DNA of 64,000 nucleotides from assembly GCF_018100805.1 (NCBI RefSeq), contig NZ_JAGJEA010000011.1, forward strand, positions 87,528 to 151,527, in the 5' to 3' direction. Positions 46,031-55,936 of the stretch are shown one piece after another. The notes under the pieces were generated by a model. The model searched no databases. It was not told the DNA's origin and worked only from the letters and a program-made list of their open reading frames with translations. Position 1 is the first letter of the stretch. Every line of letters begins with the position of its first letter. The DNA is from Aquimarina sp. MMG016. Its GTDB lineage: Bacteria; Bacteroidota; Bacteroidia; Flavobacteriales; Flavobacteriaceae. Both the position numbers and the translations under genes were made by a program.

Positions 46031-47880
46031 ATTTTAAGGCTTATGTTCGTTTTGGGTTTACATACACAAGGTAAAATAAATCCTTGTTCCAATTCATTCT
46101 CTAGCAAAGCTATATTTTCTGTTTTACTCCAAATAACTTCTCCCTCTACAAGAGTAGCTTTACAAGTGCCGCATTGCCCCATATTACAAGCATACGGTAA
46201 TTCTTTTTTATTTCGTAAAGAAGCTTCCAGAATGGTTTCTGAAGTATCCACTGGAAAAGATAACATTTGTTTATTTACGTTAACAGCAACACTATATTCT
46301 TCTCCCGAAAGTTTTTCAGTAGTATATGTGAACTCCTCTACTTTAATATTTTCTTCAATAACACCGATGTTCCTAAGTACCACTTTAGAGGCTTCCATCA
46401 TAGGTTTTGGTCCACAGATATAGCATAATGAGTTTTTAGCTATATCGCTTAAATAATGATGTTGTATACTTGTATTTAAAATTTCGTGACTTAATAAATA
46501 AGTTAACCTATCAGGATATGTTTTAGATAATTCCTCTATTTCATCCGAAAAGATGATATCGTCTTTACTTTTGCAGCCATATAACAAGGTTACTTCTTGA
46601 GCTGAAGTTCTCAACGCCGTTTTCAGCATCGAAAGTATAGGTGTAATACCACTCCCTCCTGCAATTAAAACTAATGGAGCCAGAAGATTGTCTGGAAGAA
46701 GGAAGTTCCCAAAAACACCAGAAATCTTTAGTTTAGACCCTTTTTTTGTATGATTCACTAAATGATTTGAAAGCCTCCCTCCGGGGACTCTCTTTACTCC
46801 AACACCCAACTTACCTGTTAAAGGATCTTCGCAAATTGAATAACACCTACTCACTAATTTACCGCCAACATAATCCGAAATTACTATATACTGCCCAGAT
46901 TTATAGCTAAAACCTGTTATATCCAGATTCTTGAAAACAATTCTAATTGTGTCATGTGTTTCCTGAATTATATTTTCTACTTCTAGAATATAGTTCCAGG
47001 TTTCTCCAGCTTTGATATCACTATAAGTATTCTCCTTTTTCATTATTGACATATCCTGAGCTCTAAAACCTTCTACAGGCGAACGCTTTTTTTGAAGTAC
47101 TTCTTCATAATCCTGAAAACAACTCTTATACTTATAAAAAGGTACTCTAGGATATAAATGATGCATTAAATGATAACTCTGGTATAATGAAACAAACTCC
47201 AATCCAGGGATAGTTATAACTCTAGTATTATGATACTTATCCAAGTTATGATGTGGATAGTGAGGTATCCAATCAAATGAAAATGCCAATATCGGTGCTG
47301 CGATTAAAGCCGAAAGAATAAAAACATAGAATAATCCCAATCCATTACCAGAAACTATTAAAGCGATCAAAACTGCACTCAAGAATATCAAAAACATTAA
47401 AGAATGCCTTCTTACAACATTCATAGCAGGGTCTTTTTTACTGTTTTTACCAAAAGACAATCCAAAATAGTGACCAATTAGTGTAATACATCTAAATAAT
47501 ACTGAAAGTGCATTTTTACCATTAACATAGTTATCAGGATCTTTTACAGGATCATTGGTATGCGCATGATGACGTAAATGAATAACGACAAATGCAGAAT
47601 AAGGAAATAATAAAAACAGTGAAGACAACCATCCTAGAGCCAGCTCGAATTTTTGATAGGATTTCACTCCACCAGCGATATTACCATGGCTAGCTTCATG
47701 ACTAATCGTAAACATTCCGTAAGCTAATACAGCTCCGATTAAAGATGTCCAGATTCCTTTAAGTCCATTTTGATAAGCATACCATAATAAAATGTAACCT
47801 ATAAATAGGCTTGTAAACAAAATAATGGTTGGCCAGGCTACTTTTCCAGTATATTTTTGCCAAATTGCTTGATCAGACAT
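46027..47880 (-). CDS. Fatty-acid desaturase/hydroxylase fused to ferredoxin reductase and 2Fe-2S ferredoxin
   Basis: 617 residues. Residues about 1-270 are a membrane di-iron desaturase/hydroxylase with four or more hydrophobic helices and histidine boxes HEASH (61-65), HLRHH (101-105), HYPHH (207-211) and HLMHH (237-241). Residues about 290-520 are an FAD/NAD(P)H reductase (RCYSIC, GVKRVPGGRLSNHL, LIAGGSGITPILSML, CYICGPKPMMEAS). Residues about 530-617 are a plant-type ferredoxin with cluster ligands in ACNMGQCGTCKATL and a fourth Cys in LPCVCKP. So the enzyme carries its whole electron chain. Divergent from a TetR gene that probably controls it. Confidence 0.92.
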   Translation of the reverse strand: MSDQAIWQKYTGKVAWPTIILFTSLFIGYILLWYAYQNGLKGIWTSLIGAVLAYGMFTISHEASHGNIAGGVKSYQKFELALGWLSSLFLLFPYSAFVVIHLRHHAHTNDPVKDPDNYVNGKNALSVLFRCITLIGHYFGLSFGKNSKKDPAMNVVRRHSLMFLIFLSAVLIALIVSGNGLGLFYVFILSALIAAPILAFSFDWIPHYPHHNLDKYHNTRVITIPGLEFVSLYQSYHLMHHLYPRVPFYKYKSCFQDYEEVLQKKRSPVEGFRAQDMSIMKKENTYSDIKAGETWNYILEVENIIQETHDTIRIVFKNLDITGFSYKSGQYIVISDYVGGKLVSRCYSICEDPLTGKLGVGVKRVPGGRLSNHLVNHTKKGSKLKISGVFGNFLLPDNLLAPLVLIAGGSGITPILSMLKTALRTSAQEVTLLYGCKSKDDIIFSDEIEELSKTYPDRLTYLLSHEILNTSIQHHYLSDIAKNSLCYICGPKPMMEASKVVLRNIGVIEENIKVEEFTYTTEKLSGEEYSVAVNVNKQMLSFPVDTSETILEASLRNKKELPYACNMGQCGTCKATLVEGEVIWSKTENIALLENELEQGFILPCVCKPKTNISLKI

Positions 47881-47923
47881 GAATTAAATGATTAAGTTTG
47901 AAAATAAAAAAATTGTTATTTTT

Positions 47924-47951
47924 TCGAACTATTAAAACAAATATAGTTCGA
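47924..47951. promoter_or_regulatory. Palindromic operator between desaturase and TetR genes
   Basis: TCGAACTAT, 10 nt, ATAGTTCGA: perfect 9-bp arms in the 90-nt divergent gap, 19 nt before the TetR ATG and 43 nt before the desaturase ATG. The size and position fit a TetR-dimer site that controls both directions. Confidence 0.7.
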
Positions 47952-47970
47952 TTTTTGTAATTTATCAAAT

Positions 47971-48570
47971 ATGGGTAGGAAATCTCTTGTAAAGGACAGA
48001 AAGGAAAAGAACAAGAAAGTAGAAAAATGGACTCAAGCAATACTCCCTAAATTAAAACAGGTAGACTTAGGAGAATTGACCATAGATGATCTTGCGCTAC
48101 TGATGAATAAAAGTAAGTCTACTATCTATCAGTATTTTGTAACCAAGGAAGAAATCTTTGAATACATCACTCAAGTAAGGATTGATCGGCTAAACACATA
48201 TAAAGACGAAATCACTGGAGAAATTCTAAAAATAGATTATCATTATGATACTTTAGCCAAGATCTTGACGGAAGGTGCTAAGGATATTTCTGCCTTTTAT
48301 CTCAAACAATTACAATTGCATTTTCCTACCGCCTGGAAAATTATAGAGGATTTTTTACAAGGATTACTTGCTGACCTTAAGCAGTTCTATCTATTTGGTA
48401 TAGAAAACAAAATGTTTAAATCAGTTTCTGTAGATCTTTTAGCCAAGCTCGATGAATATTTTATTATGCAATTAATCACTGATGATATGTTCTTTAACGC
48501 GTCCAAAGAAACTCTGGAATCCACAATTAAAGATTATATGTTTTTAAAATTTGAAGGGTTGTTGAAATAA
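47971..48570 (+). CDS. TetR/AcrR-family transcriptional regulator
   Basis: 199 residues. An N-terminal basic stretch is followed by a TetR helix-turn-helix (LTIDDLALLMNKSKSTIYQYFVTKEEIFEYI, residues about 34-66). The remaining helical part is the ligand-binding and dimer region. Divergently transcribed from the desaturase-GMC operon, with a palindromic site between, which suggests it represses that operon until a lipid or hydrocarbon ligand appears. The ligand is unknown. Confidence 0.9.
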   Translation: MGRKSLVKDRKEKNKKVEKWTQAILPKLKQVDLGELTIDDLALLMNKSKSTIYQYFVTKEEIFEYITQVRIDRLNTYKDEITGEILKIDYHYDTLAKILTEGAKDISAFYLKQLQLHFPTAWKIIEDFLQGLLADLKQFYLFGIENKMFKSVSVDLLAKLDEYFIMQLITDDMFFNASKETLESTIKDYMFLKFEGLLK

Positions 48571-48576
48571 AACAAA

Positions 48577-48602
48577 AAAACCTGCAAAATGCAGGATTTT
48601 TA
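48577..48602. terminator. Bidirectional terminator
   Basis: CCTGC, AAAAT, GCAGG flanked by A run on the left and T run on the right, between the convergent TetR and ABC-F genes. Confidence 0.75.
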
Positions 48603-48627
48603 TGACCTATTCATTTTCTATTATATT

Positions 48628-50271
<1,644 letters not shown>

Positions 50272-50504
50272 TTAAATTCGGCGCAAAAGTAGAAAAATCA
50301 ATGCAGAACCTGAAACATTCTACTATTATTTTAAATCTATCAACAATGGCACTTTAATATGTCATTGTACATATAGAAATATCTCACAAAAAAGCTACAA
50401 ATTCTAAATGATTCTCTACAAATTCTACAATTAACGTAGAATTAACAAGCGTAAAAGCCGTTTCGCTTTATTTTTGAACAAAAAGTATATAAATAGTTCC
50501 CTAA

Positions 50505-51950
50505 ATGCAACGCTATACTATAAGGTTTTTAACCTTTATATCTGTTTTATCTTTTTCCTTTTTTAGTTGTAAATCTACAAATAAGGACATTGGAGAACAC
50601 ACTTATTTTGGAGGAGAAATTGTAAACCCAAATACCAATTATATTGTTCTCTCTAAAGATAATGCGCATCACGATACTATCTATTTAGACAAAAATAATA
50701 GGTTTTTTCATAAAGTTGAAAACCTAAAAGAAGGAATCTACTCTTTTAAGCATAATCCTGAAAATCAAATTTTAATTTTAGAAAAAGGCGATAGTATATT
50801 GATTCGCTTAAACACTTTAGAGTTTGATGAGTCCTTAGTTTTTACAGGAAGAGGAGCCGTAAAAAACAACTTCTTGATAGACATGTTTCTTCAAAATGAA
50901 ACAGAAAGAAAAAGGGTTGAAAATACAGATTTTAAACAAACTCCGATAGCGTTTAAGAAAAATCAGGATTCTTTATTAAGATTAAGATTAAAAGCGTTCG
51001 ATCGACTTACTAGCAAGCACAACTTAAGTAATCTTGCACAAAAATTAGCGGAATCTAGTTTTATGTACGATTTCTATTCCAGGTATGAAATGTATTTCTA
51101 CAGACACTTTGGTATGACTAGTTTGGATCCGTTTAAGGATTTGCCTAAATCGTTCTTCGTATATAGAAAGGATGTGGATTATAACGATGATGATCTAAAG
51201 AGATTATATTCTTACCATCAATTTCTTAATAACCACATTATCAATTCGTCTTATTGTAATTATATCAAGACCAAAACATACCCTAAGAATCAGGCAGAAA
51301 TTACCGTTAACGAGCTTAGTATTATAGACAGTATAATTACGCATCCGTATATTAAAAATAATTTATTAAGAGGTTTTACTGCAAAATTCCTATTAGAAAG
51401 CGAAGATCATCATTCTTCTAATGAAGTATTAAAACATTATTTAGCTAAAAGTACAAATAAGAAATTCCAAAAGGAATTAAAAAAACTATCTAGGTCTACC
51501 TCCAGATTAAAGCCAAATAATATTATTCCTGATCAAGATTTGATAAAATCAGATGGTGAAACCATAAGACTATCATCTCTTTTTGTAAAACCTGTCACTG
51601 CTCTATATTTTTGGTCTATAGAAAGTAAAAATCACTATGTAAGAGCTCATAAAAAAGCTTCATACCTAAGTACAATCTATCCCGAAATTGATTTTATCGC
51701 TATAAACACCGATGCAGAACAAACTAAAAATTGGTTGAAGACTATAAAAAGACATCATTATAACCTTGGATATGAATACGAGTTTAAATATCCCAAGTGT
51801 TCTTCTGAAGAATTGGTAATTCATTATAGAAATAAGGTCATTTTAGTAGATCTCGAAGGTAGAATTATAAATGCTAATGCAGATCTTTTCTCTACTACTT
51901 TTGAGGACAAACTCATGAGATATACTAGTTTTGCAAGCTTGCAAAAATAA
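50505..51950 (+). CDS. Thioredoxin-fold lipoprotein without the CxxC motif
   Basis: 481 residues. Lipobox LSFSFFSCKS marks a lipoprotein. Residues about 30-110 are beta-rich (DUF4369-like), the middle is helical, and the last about 140 residues follow a TlpA/thioredoxin layout (IIPDQDLIKSDGETIRLSSL, then TALYFWSIESKNHYVRAHKK where redox members have WCxxC, and IDFIAINTDAE). The redox cysteines are absent, so it cannot do disulfide exchange in the usual way. Function unknown. Followed by a terminator shared with the transaldolase gene. Confidence 0.78.
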   Translation: MQRYTIRFLTFISVLSFSFFSCKSTNKDIGEHTYFGGEIVNPNTNYIVLSKDNAHHDTIYLDKNNRFFHKVENLKEGIYSFKHNPENQILILEKGDSILIRLNTLEFDESLVFTGRGAVKNNFLIDMFLQNETERKRVENTDFKQTPIAFKKNQDSLLRLRLKAFDRLTSKHNLSNLAQKLAESSFMYDFYSRYEMYFYRHFGMTSLDPFKDLPKSFFVYRKDVDYNDDDLKRLYSYHQFLNNHIINSSYCNYIKTKTYPKNQAEITVNELSIIDSIITHPYIKNNLLRGFTAKFLLESEDHHSSNEVLKHYLAKSTNKKFQKELKKLSRSTSRLKPNNIIPDQDLIKSDGETIRLSSLFVKPVTALYFWSIESKNHYVRAHKKASYLSTIYPEIDFIAINTDAEQTKNWLKTIKRHHYNLGYEYEFKYPKCSSEELVIHYRNKVILVDLEGRIINANADLFSTTFEDKLMRYTSFASLQK

Positions 51951-51978
51951 AAGCCGCTCACCTTAGCGAACAGCTTTT
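51949..51978. terminator. Bidirectional terminator
   Basis: AAAAGC ... GCTTTT with inner CGCT ... AGCG pairing, directly after the stop at 51950 and before the convergent transaldolase stop at 52008. Confidence 0.65.
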
Positions 51979-52007
51979 AATATCATTAGAATCTCTTCTG
52001 TATCAAT

Positions 52008-52661
52008 TTAGTTTCCTTTCTTATAATCCGCAAGAAATTTAGCTAAACCTATATCCGTTAATGGGTGTTTTAATAATCCTTCAATAGATGAAAGTGGTCC
52101 TGTCATTACATCTGCACCTATTTTAGCACAATCGATTACGTGCATAGTATGTCTAACAGAAGCAGCTAAAATTTGAGTATCAAAACCATAGTTATCATAC
52201 ACCATTCTGATTTCTGCGATAAGATTTAACCCATCTGTAGAGATATCATCTAATCTACCAATAAATGGAGAAACATAAGTTGCTCCAGCTTTTGCCGCTA
52301 ATAAGGCTTGTCCAACAGAAAAAACAAGTGTGCAATTAGTTTTGATTCCGTGATCACTGAAATATTTAATTGCCTTTACTCCTTCTTTAATCATAGGCAC
52401 TTTTACAATAATCTGATCGTGTAATTTGGCCAGCTCTTCTCCTTCCTTAATTATTCCATCATAATCCGTAGAAATCACCTCTGCACTAACATCTCCTGTT
52501 ACAATCTCGCAGATCTTCTTATAATGATTAATAATATTTTCTTTCCCTGTGATACCTTCTTTAGCCATCAAAGACGGATTAGTAGTCACTCCATCCAATA
52601 CTCCAAGATCCTGTGCTTCTTTAATCTGATCTAAATTAGCAGTATCAATAAAAAATTTCAT
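52008..52661 (-). CDS. Transaldolase / fructose-6-phosphate aldolase family protein
   Basis: 217 residues, the short single-domain TalC/Fsa form. [20 protein letters not shown] at the N terminus, [13 protein letters not shown], the Schiff-base lysine region [48 protein letters not shown], and [12 protein letters not shown]. In many bacteria this short form serves as transaldolase of the pentose phosphate pathway; fructose-6-phosphate aldolase activity cannot be excluded. Complete. Confidence 0.93.
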   Translation of the reverse strand: MKFFIDTANLDQIKEAQDLGVLDGVTTNPSLMAKEGITGKENIINHYKKICEIVTGDVSAEVISTDYDGIIKEGEELAKLHDQIIVKVPMIKEGVKAIKYFSDHGIKTNCTLVFSVGQALLAAKAGATYVSPFIGRLDDISTDGLNLIAEIRMVYDNYGFDTQILAASVRHTMHVIDCAKIGADVMTGPLSSIEGLLKHPLTDIGLAKFLADYKKGN

Positions 52662-52719
52662 GTGATTGTTGTGTTTTTTGGTTTATATTCCTTTATAGAT
52701 CGCGAAGATAAAAATAACC

Positions 52720-53541
52720 CTATAATTTATAATGATTCATTAGTATTTTCTCGTATACTTTTCCTGGTAAGAATCGTTTTAGTACTACAGAAAACTTCTG
52801 CATAAACGCTCCTACTCTATAATGTACTTTAGGATTAGGAGTTTGAATAACATTATGAATCTTTTTCGCTAAATCTAATGGATCTTTACCTGAATCTACA
52901 TCTTCATTAATTGATTCTAGGGTCATTCCATATTTTTCTTCATAAGGAGAGCCCTCTATGACAGGTGCATGAAAACGTCCTGCTGCAATATTAGTAGCAA
53001 AAGCTCCCGGAGCTACACTGGTCATTTTAATATTAAAATCTTTTAACTCCATTCGCCAAGCTTCAGTAGTAGATTCTAAAGCAGCTTTTGATGCACTATA
53101 TATTCCTCTAAAAGGTAACCCCATATATCCAGCAATAGAGGTTACATTAATAACCAATCCAGAGTTTTGCTCACGCATTCCTGGCAATACTGCTTTTGTT
53201 ACCTGAATGGCACCAAAATAATTCGTTGTGAAGTTTTTTATAATTTCTTCTTCAGGGATTTCTTCAATAGGACCTGTTATTCCGGCTCCGGCATTATTAA
53301 TCAATACATCCAATCGGCCATGTTTATTATGAATAGTTTCTACAGCAGATTGAATACTCTGTTTATCAGCAACATCTAATTGCAAAAGCTCAAATGGTTT
53401 AAATTCTTTAAATTTTGATGGGTTTCGACTAGTACCATAAACGATATAGTCTTTTTCAGTAAGATAAGTTCCAATAGATTTCCCTAATCCCGAAGAACCT
53501 CCGGTTATTAAAACTACTTTAGAATTTTGATCTGTGTTCAT
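52720..53541 (-). CDS. Short-chain dehydrogenase/reductase (SDR)
   Basis: 273 residues from MNTDQNSKVVLITGGSSGLG. Classical SDR: cofactor motif TGGSSGLGKSIG, NNAGAG, catalytic Ser in INVTSIAGYMG and YSASKAALE (Tyr and Lys), followed by TSVAPGAFATN. Arg/Ser after the first strand (GTSRNP) suggests NADP(H). Substrate unknown; members of this type often act on lipids or small ketones. A TATATTTG element lies just upstream of the start on the minus strand. Confidence 0.9.
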   Translation of the reverse strand: MNTDQNSKVVLITGGSSGLGKSIGTYLTEKDYIVYGTSRNPSKFKEFKPFELLQLDVADKQSIQSAVETIHNKHGRLDVLINNAGAGITGPIEEIPEEEIIKNFTTNYFGAIQVTKAVLPGMREQNSGLVINVTSIAGYMGLPFRGIYSASKAALESTTEAWRMELKDFNIKMTSVAPGAFATNIAAGRFHAPVIEGSPYEEKYGMTLESINEDVDSGKDPLDLAKKIHNVIQTPNPKVHYRVGAFMQKFSVVLKRFLPGKVYEKILMNHYKL

Positions 53542-53608
53542 AGGGCAAATATACAATTACCAATTACGATTTATGAATTTAGAATTACGAATTTTGACCA
53601 AGAAAACA

Positions 53609-54487
53609 TTATTTATTAATTGATACTCCATTTAGAATATCTCTTTTTATCTCGCCCGGTAATAATCTATATACCGGAATATTGATTGCATATTTATCGC
53701 ACAACTTTCTAATATGAGTATCAATTTGTTCGGCAGAATAACGAGAAGAAAAATGACCAAGAATTAGCTTTTGAATATTAATTTCAGAAACCATTCTAAT
53801 CACTTCCTCCAAGGTACTATGTTTATTACCACGAGAGTTAACCTCTCTTTGATTATTTTCATCCAAAAAAGTTGCTTCATGGATTAGTATATCAGTATTA
53901 TCCCATCGATAATAATCTTCCACAGGAGTATCTCCTGAGTATCCCAACACATTCGTTCTAATCTCTTTTGTGACCTTTTCGTTTCCTTTTTCTTCAATAA
54001 GCTTTTTGATTTCTCTTCCGGGTAGGTTCTTATACTCTTCTTTTAATTTTCTTTTTGTTTTCACCACTTTATAACTAAGGCTTTTTGCCATATTATCAGG
54101 GGCTTCAATATGGTTATTTCTTATAGATTCTATTAGAATATCATTTTTTATCTTTATAACCGAAGTCTCAGTAATGGGTTTCCATAATGTACCTTTTACA
54201 TGGGTATCAAACTTTTTAGAGAATTTTTCTAAAGCTGGAAATGAACCACAGTCTTCAGGATAATACACTACCGGAAATCCCTCTCTAGCGTTAAGTTGAT
54301 TTAATTGCAACAATCCAGTCAAATGATCTCTATCAGCGTGAGAAATAAGAATATGTTTTATTTTTCTGCTCTTTTGAAGCAGTCCGGAGGTCACACCTTC
54401 GCCGGCATCAAATAATATGCCTAGTTCTTCAATAAAATACCAGGTAGAAAAAAGTGCAGTAGAATAGCCTGTAATATTAAAACCCAT
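53609..54487 (-). CDS. RNase Z-like metallo-beta-lactamase fold protein
   Basis: 292 residues from MGFNITGYSTALFSTWYFI. Metal motif ISHADRDHLTG (HxDxDH), then histidine-containing GYSGDT, HEATF and KHSTLEEV with LGHFSSRY near the end, matching tRNase Z-type and related MBL hydrolases. RNase Z cuts the 3' trailer of tRNA precursors, but this protein is divergent from canonical RnZ at its N terminus, so another ester or RNA substrate is possible. Immediately left of the SRP RNA gene, same strand. Confidence 0.8.
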   Translation of the reverse strand: MGFNITGYSTALFSTWYFIEELGILFDAGEGVTSGLLQKSRKIKHILISHADRDHLTGLLQLNQLNAREGFPVVYYPEDCGSFPALEKFSKKFDTHVKGTLWKPITETSVIKIKNDILIESIRNNHIEAPDNMAKSLSYKVVKTKRKLKEEYKNLPGREIKKLIEEKGNEKVTKEIRTNVLGYSGDTPVEDYYRWDNTDILIHEATFLDENNQREVNSRGNKHSTLEEVIRMVSEINIQKLILGHFSSRYSAEQIDTHIRKLCDKYAINIPVYRLLPGEIKRDILNGVSINK

Positions 54488-54548
54488 AATTACTATAATA
54501 GAATGATAAAAGTAAAGAAAAAGAAGGTAACAATAAGGTACAAAAAAA

Positions 54549-54642
54549 GGCAAGCTACCTACATCACACCGCTACGACCGTCTACCCTTGCTGTGTTCCC
54601 ACCCTGGGGGATTCAACAGGAGCTGGTTGTGTAGGACTTGCC
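54549..54642 (-). ncRNA. ffs: Signal recognition particle RNA, small bacterial type (4.5S-like)
   Basis: Minus-strand RNA of about 94-98 nt. Its ends pair (GGCAAGTCCTACACAACC with GGTGTGATGTAGGTAGCTTGCC-type sequence, in the order GGCAAG ... CTTGCC). The apical part, TCCTGTTGAATCCCCCAGGG then TGGGAACACAGCAAGGG, contains the conserved SRP loop and symmetric internal loop bound by Ffh. The promoter at 54648-54677 is correctly placed for a start near 54642-54645. It forms the SRP with Ffh to target membrane proteins. Confidence 0.92.
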
Positions 54643-54647
54643 GGGTG

Positions 54648-54677
54648 CAAAGATACAACCTTTAGTTAATATTACAA
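54648..54677 (-). promoter_or_regulatory. Promoter of the SRP RNA gene
   Basis: On the minus strand TTG (54675-54677), 19 nt, TATCTTTG (54648-54655): a full match to the flavobacterial consensus, a few nt before the RNA start. Confidence 0.8.
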
Positions 54678-54738
54678 TCATTTTTTAAACCCAATTAAAA
54701 TAAATATCTTGCTCCTTAATCTATCAAATCTCGATACC

Positions 54739-55797
54739 ATGCGTAACCTATTCGCCTTCATTATATTAAACTCTACTTTAATTTGCTGCGGAAGCAATGC
54801 AGATAAAAAAACAAAGTACTTTTCGCTTTCTATAGCTAACCAAAAAGGGGCAGTTTACATAGGAGAAACCTTAAAAACAACATTAGTAAACAAAAAAAAC
54901 ATTGCTATTGACTCTGTTGTATATAAAATTGATAATACAAAAATCAAAACATTATCAGATTCTGAACCTTTTACAGAAAAAATAGATAATGAAAAACTAG
55001 GGCGTCATAAAATTATAGCAGTAGTATACTTTGATGGTAAAATAGAAGAAGTTATTAAAAAAGTAACTTTCTTCAATAATCAAGCTCCTAAAATATATGG
55101 ATACAAGATTATTAACTCCTACCCTCATGACAACAAGGCCTACACACAAGGGTTAGAATTTGTAGGAGATACATTATATGAGAACACAGGAAAGAATGGA
55201 AATTCATCTTTGCGTAAAATAGATTATAAAACCGGTGAAGTCTTAAAAAAAGTAGATCTGGATAAAGCATATTTTGGTGAAGGTATTACGATCCTTAATA
55301 ATAAGATATATCAGCTCACCTGGCAGTCCAAGACAGGGTTCATCTATGACCTGAATACTATGAAAAAAACAGGAAGTTTTACATATAATAATAGTAAAGA
55401 AGGTTGGGGATTATGTAATAATGGAGAGCATGTTTATAAAAGTGATGGTACTGAAAAAATTTGGATCCTTGACTCTAAGACCTTAGCAGAACAAGAGTAC
55501 ATCCAGGTAACTACTAATAAAAGTGTAAAATCTAAATTCAATGAGTTAGAATGGGTAGAAGGAAAAATCTATGCAAACACTTACCAAAAAGATGGTATTG
55601 CGATCATCAATCCTGATAATGGAGCTCTGGAAGGGGTGATAAACTTAAAAGGACTTAGATCAAAAGCGACTCCGATTGGTAAAGAAAAGGATTCAGATTA
55701 TGTGCTTAACGGAATTGCATATAAAGCTGATACCAAGCAATTATTTGTTACCGGAAAATACTGGGATCAAGTATTTGAAATTGAAGTTATTAAGTAA
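54739..55797 (+). CDS. Glutaminyl-peptide cyclotransferase (beta-propeller type), lipoprotein
   Basis: 352 residues from ATG 54739. The N terminus (FAFIILNSTLICCGS) has a lipobox. The C-terminal about 250 residues are a five-bladed propeller of the plant/bacterial glutamine cyclotransferase family: YTQGLEFVGDTLYENTGKNG, YFGEGITILNNKIYQLTWQS, KEGWGLCNNG, FNELEWVEGKIYANTY, and VLNGIAYKADTKQLFVTGK. It turns N-terminal glutamine into pyroglutamate, a step often seen on T9SS-exported proteins in Bacteroidota. Residues 25-110 form an extra beta domain. Confidence 0.9.
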   Translation: MRNLFAFIILNSTLICCGSNADKKTKYFSLSIANQKGAVYIGETLKTTLVNKKNIAIDSVVYKIDNTKIKTLSDSEPFTEKIDNEKLGRHKIIAVVYFDGKIEEVIKKVTFFNNQAPKIYGYKIINSYPHDNKAYTQGLEFVGDTLYENTGKNGNSSLRKIDYKTGEVLKKVDLDKAYFGEGITILNNKIYQLTWQSKTGFIYDLNTMKKTGSFTYNNSKEGWGLCNNGEHVYKSDGTEKIWILDSKTLAEQEYIQVTTNKSVKSKFNELEWVEGKIYANTYQKDGIAIINPDNGALEGVINLKGLRSKATPIGKEKDSDYVLNGIAYKADTKQLFVTGKYWDQVFEIEVIK

Positions 55798-55887
55798 CTT
55801 CAATTTTTACAACTTATGATTCAAAATTTTTAAACCATTATTTTATCTATACCGCTAATTTGTAACATTATAATATACTCTTCGTTA

Positions 55888-55919
55888 TTGTAATAGACCA
55901 ATAATAAACCGTACCTTTG
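55888..55919 (+). promoter_or_regulatory. Promoter of the DEAD-box helicase gene
   Basis: TTG (55888-55890), 21 nt, TACCTTTG (55912-55919), 17 nt before the ATG, so a very short leader is expected. Confidence 0.65.
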
Positions 55920-55936
55920 CGGCTTATTTAATTTAT

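Noticed and set aside
46043..46423. 126-residue plus-strand frame opposite the ferredoxin part
   Set aside because: Antisense shadow of the desaturase-fusion gene; no domain or signal of its own.
54541..54660. Transfer-messenger RNA or RNase P RNA at the SRP RNA position
   Set aside because: Too short, and the loop and end pairing fit the small SRP RNA.
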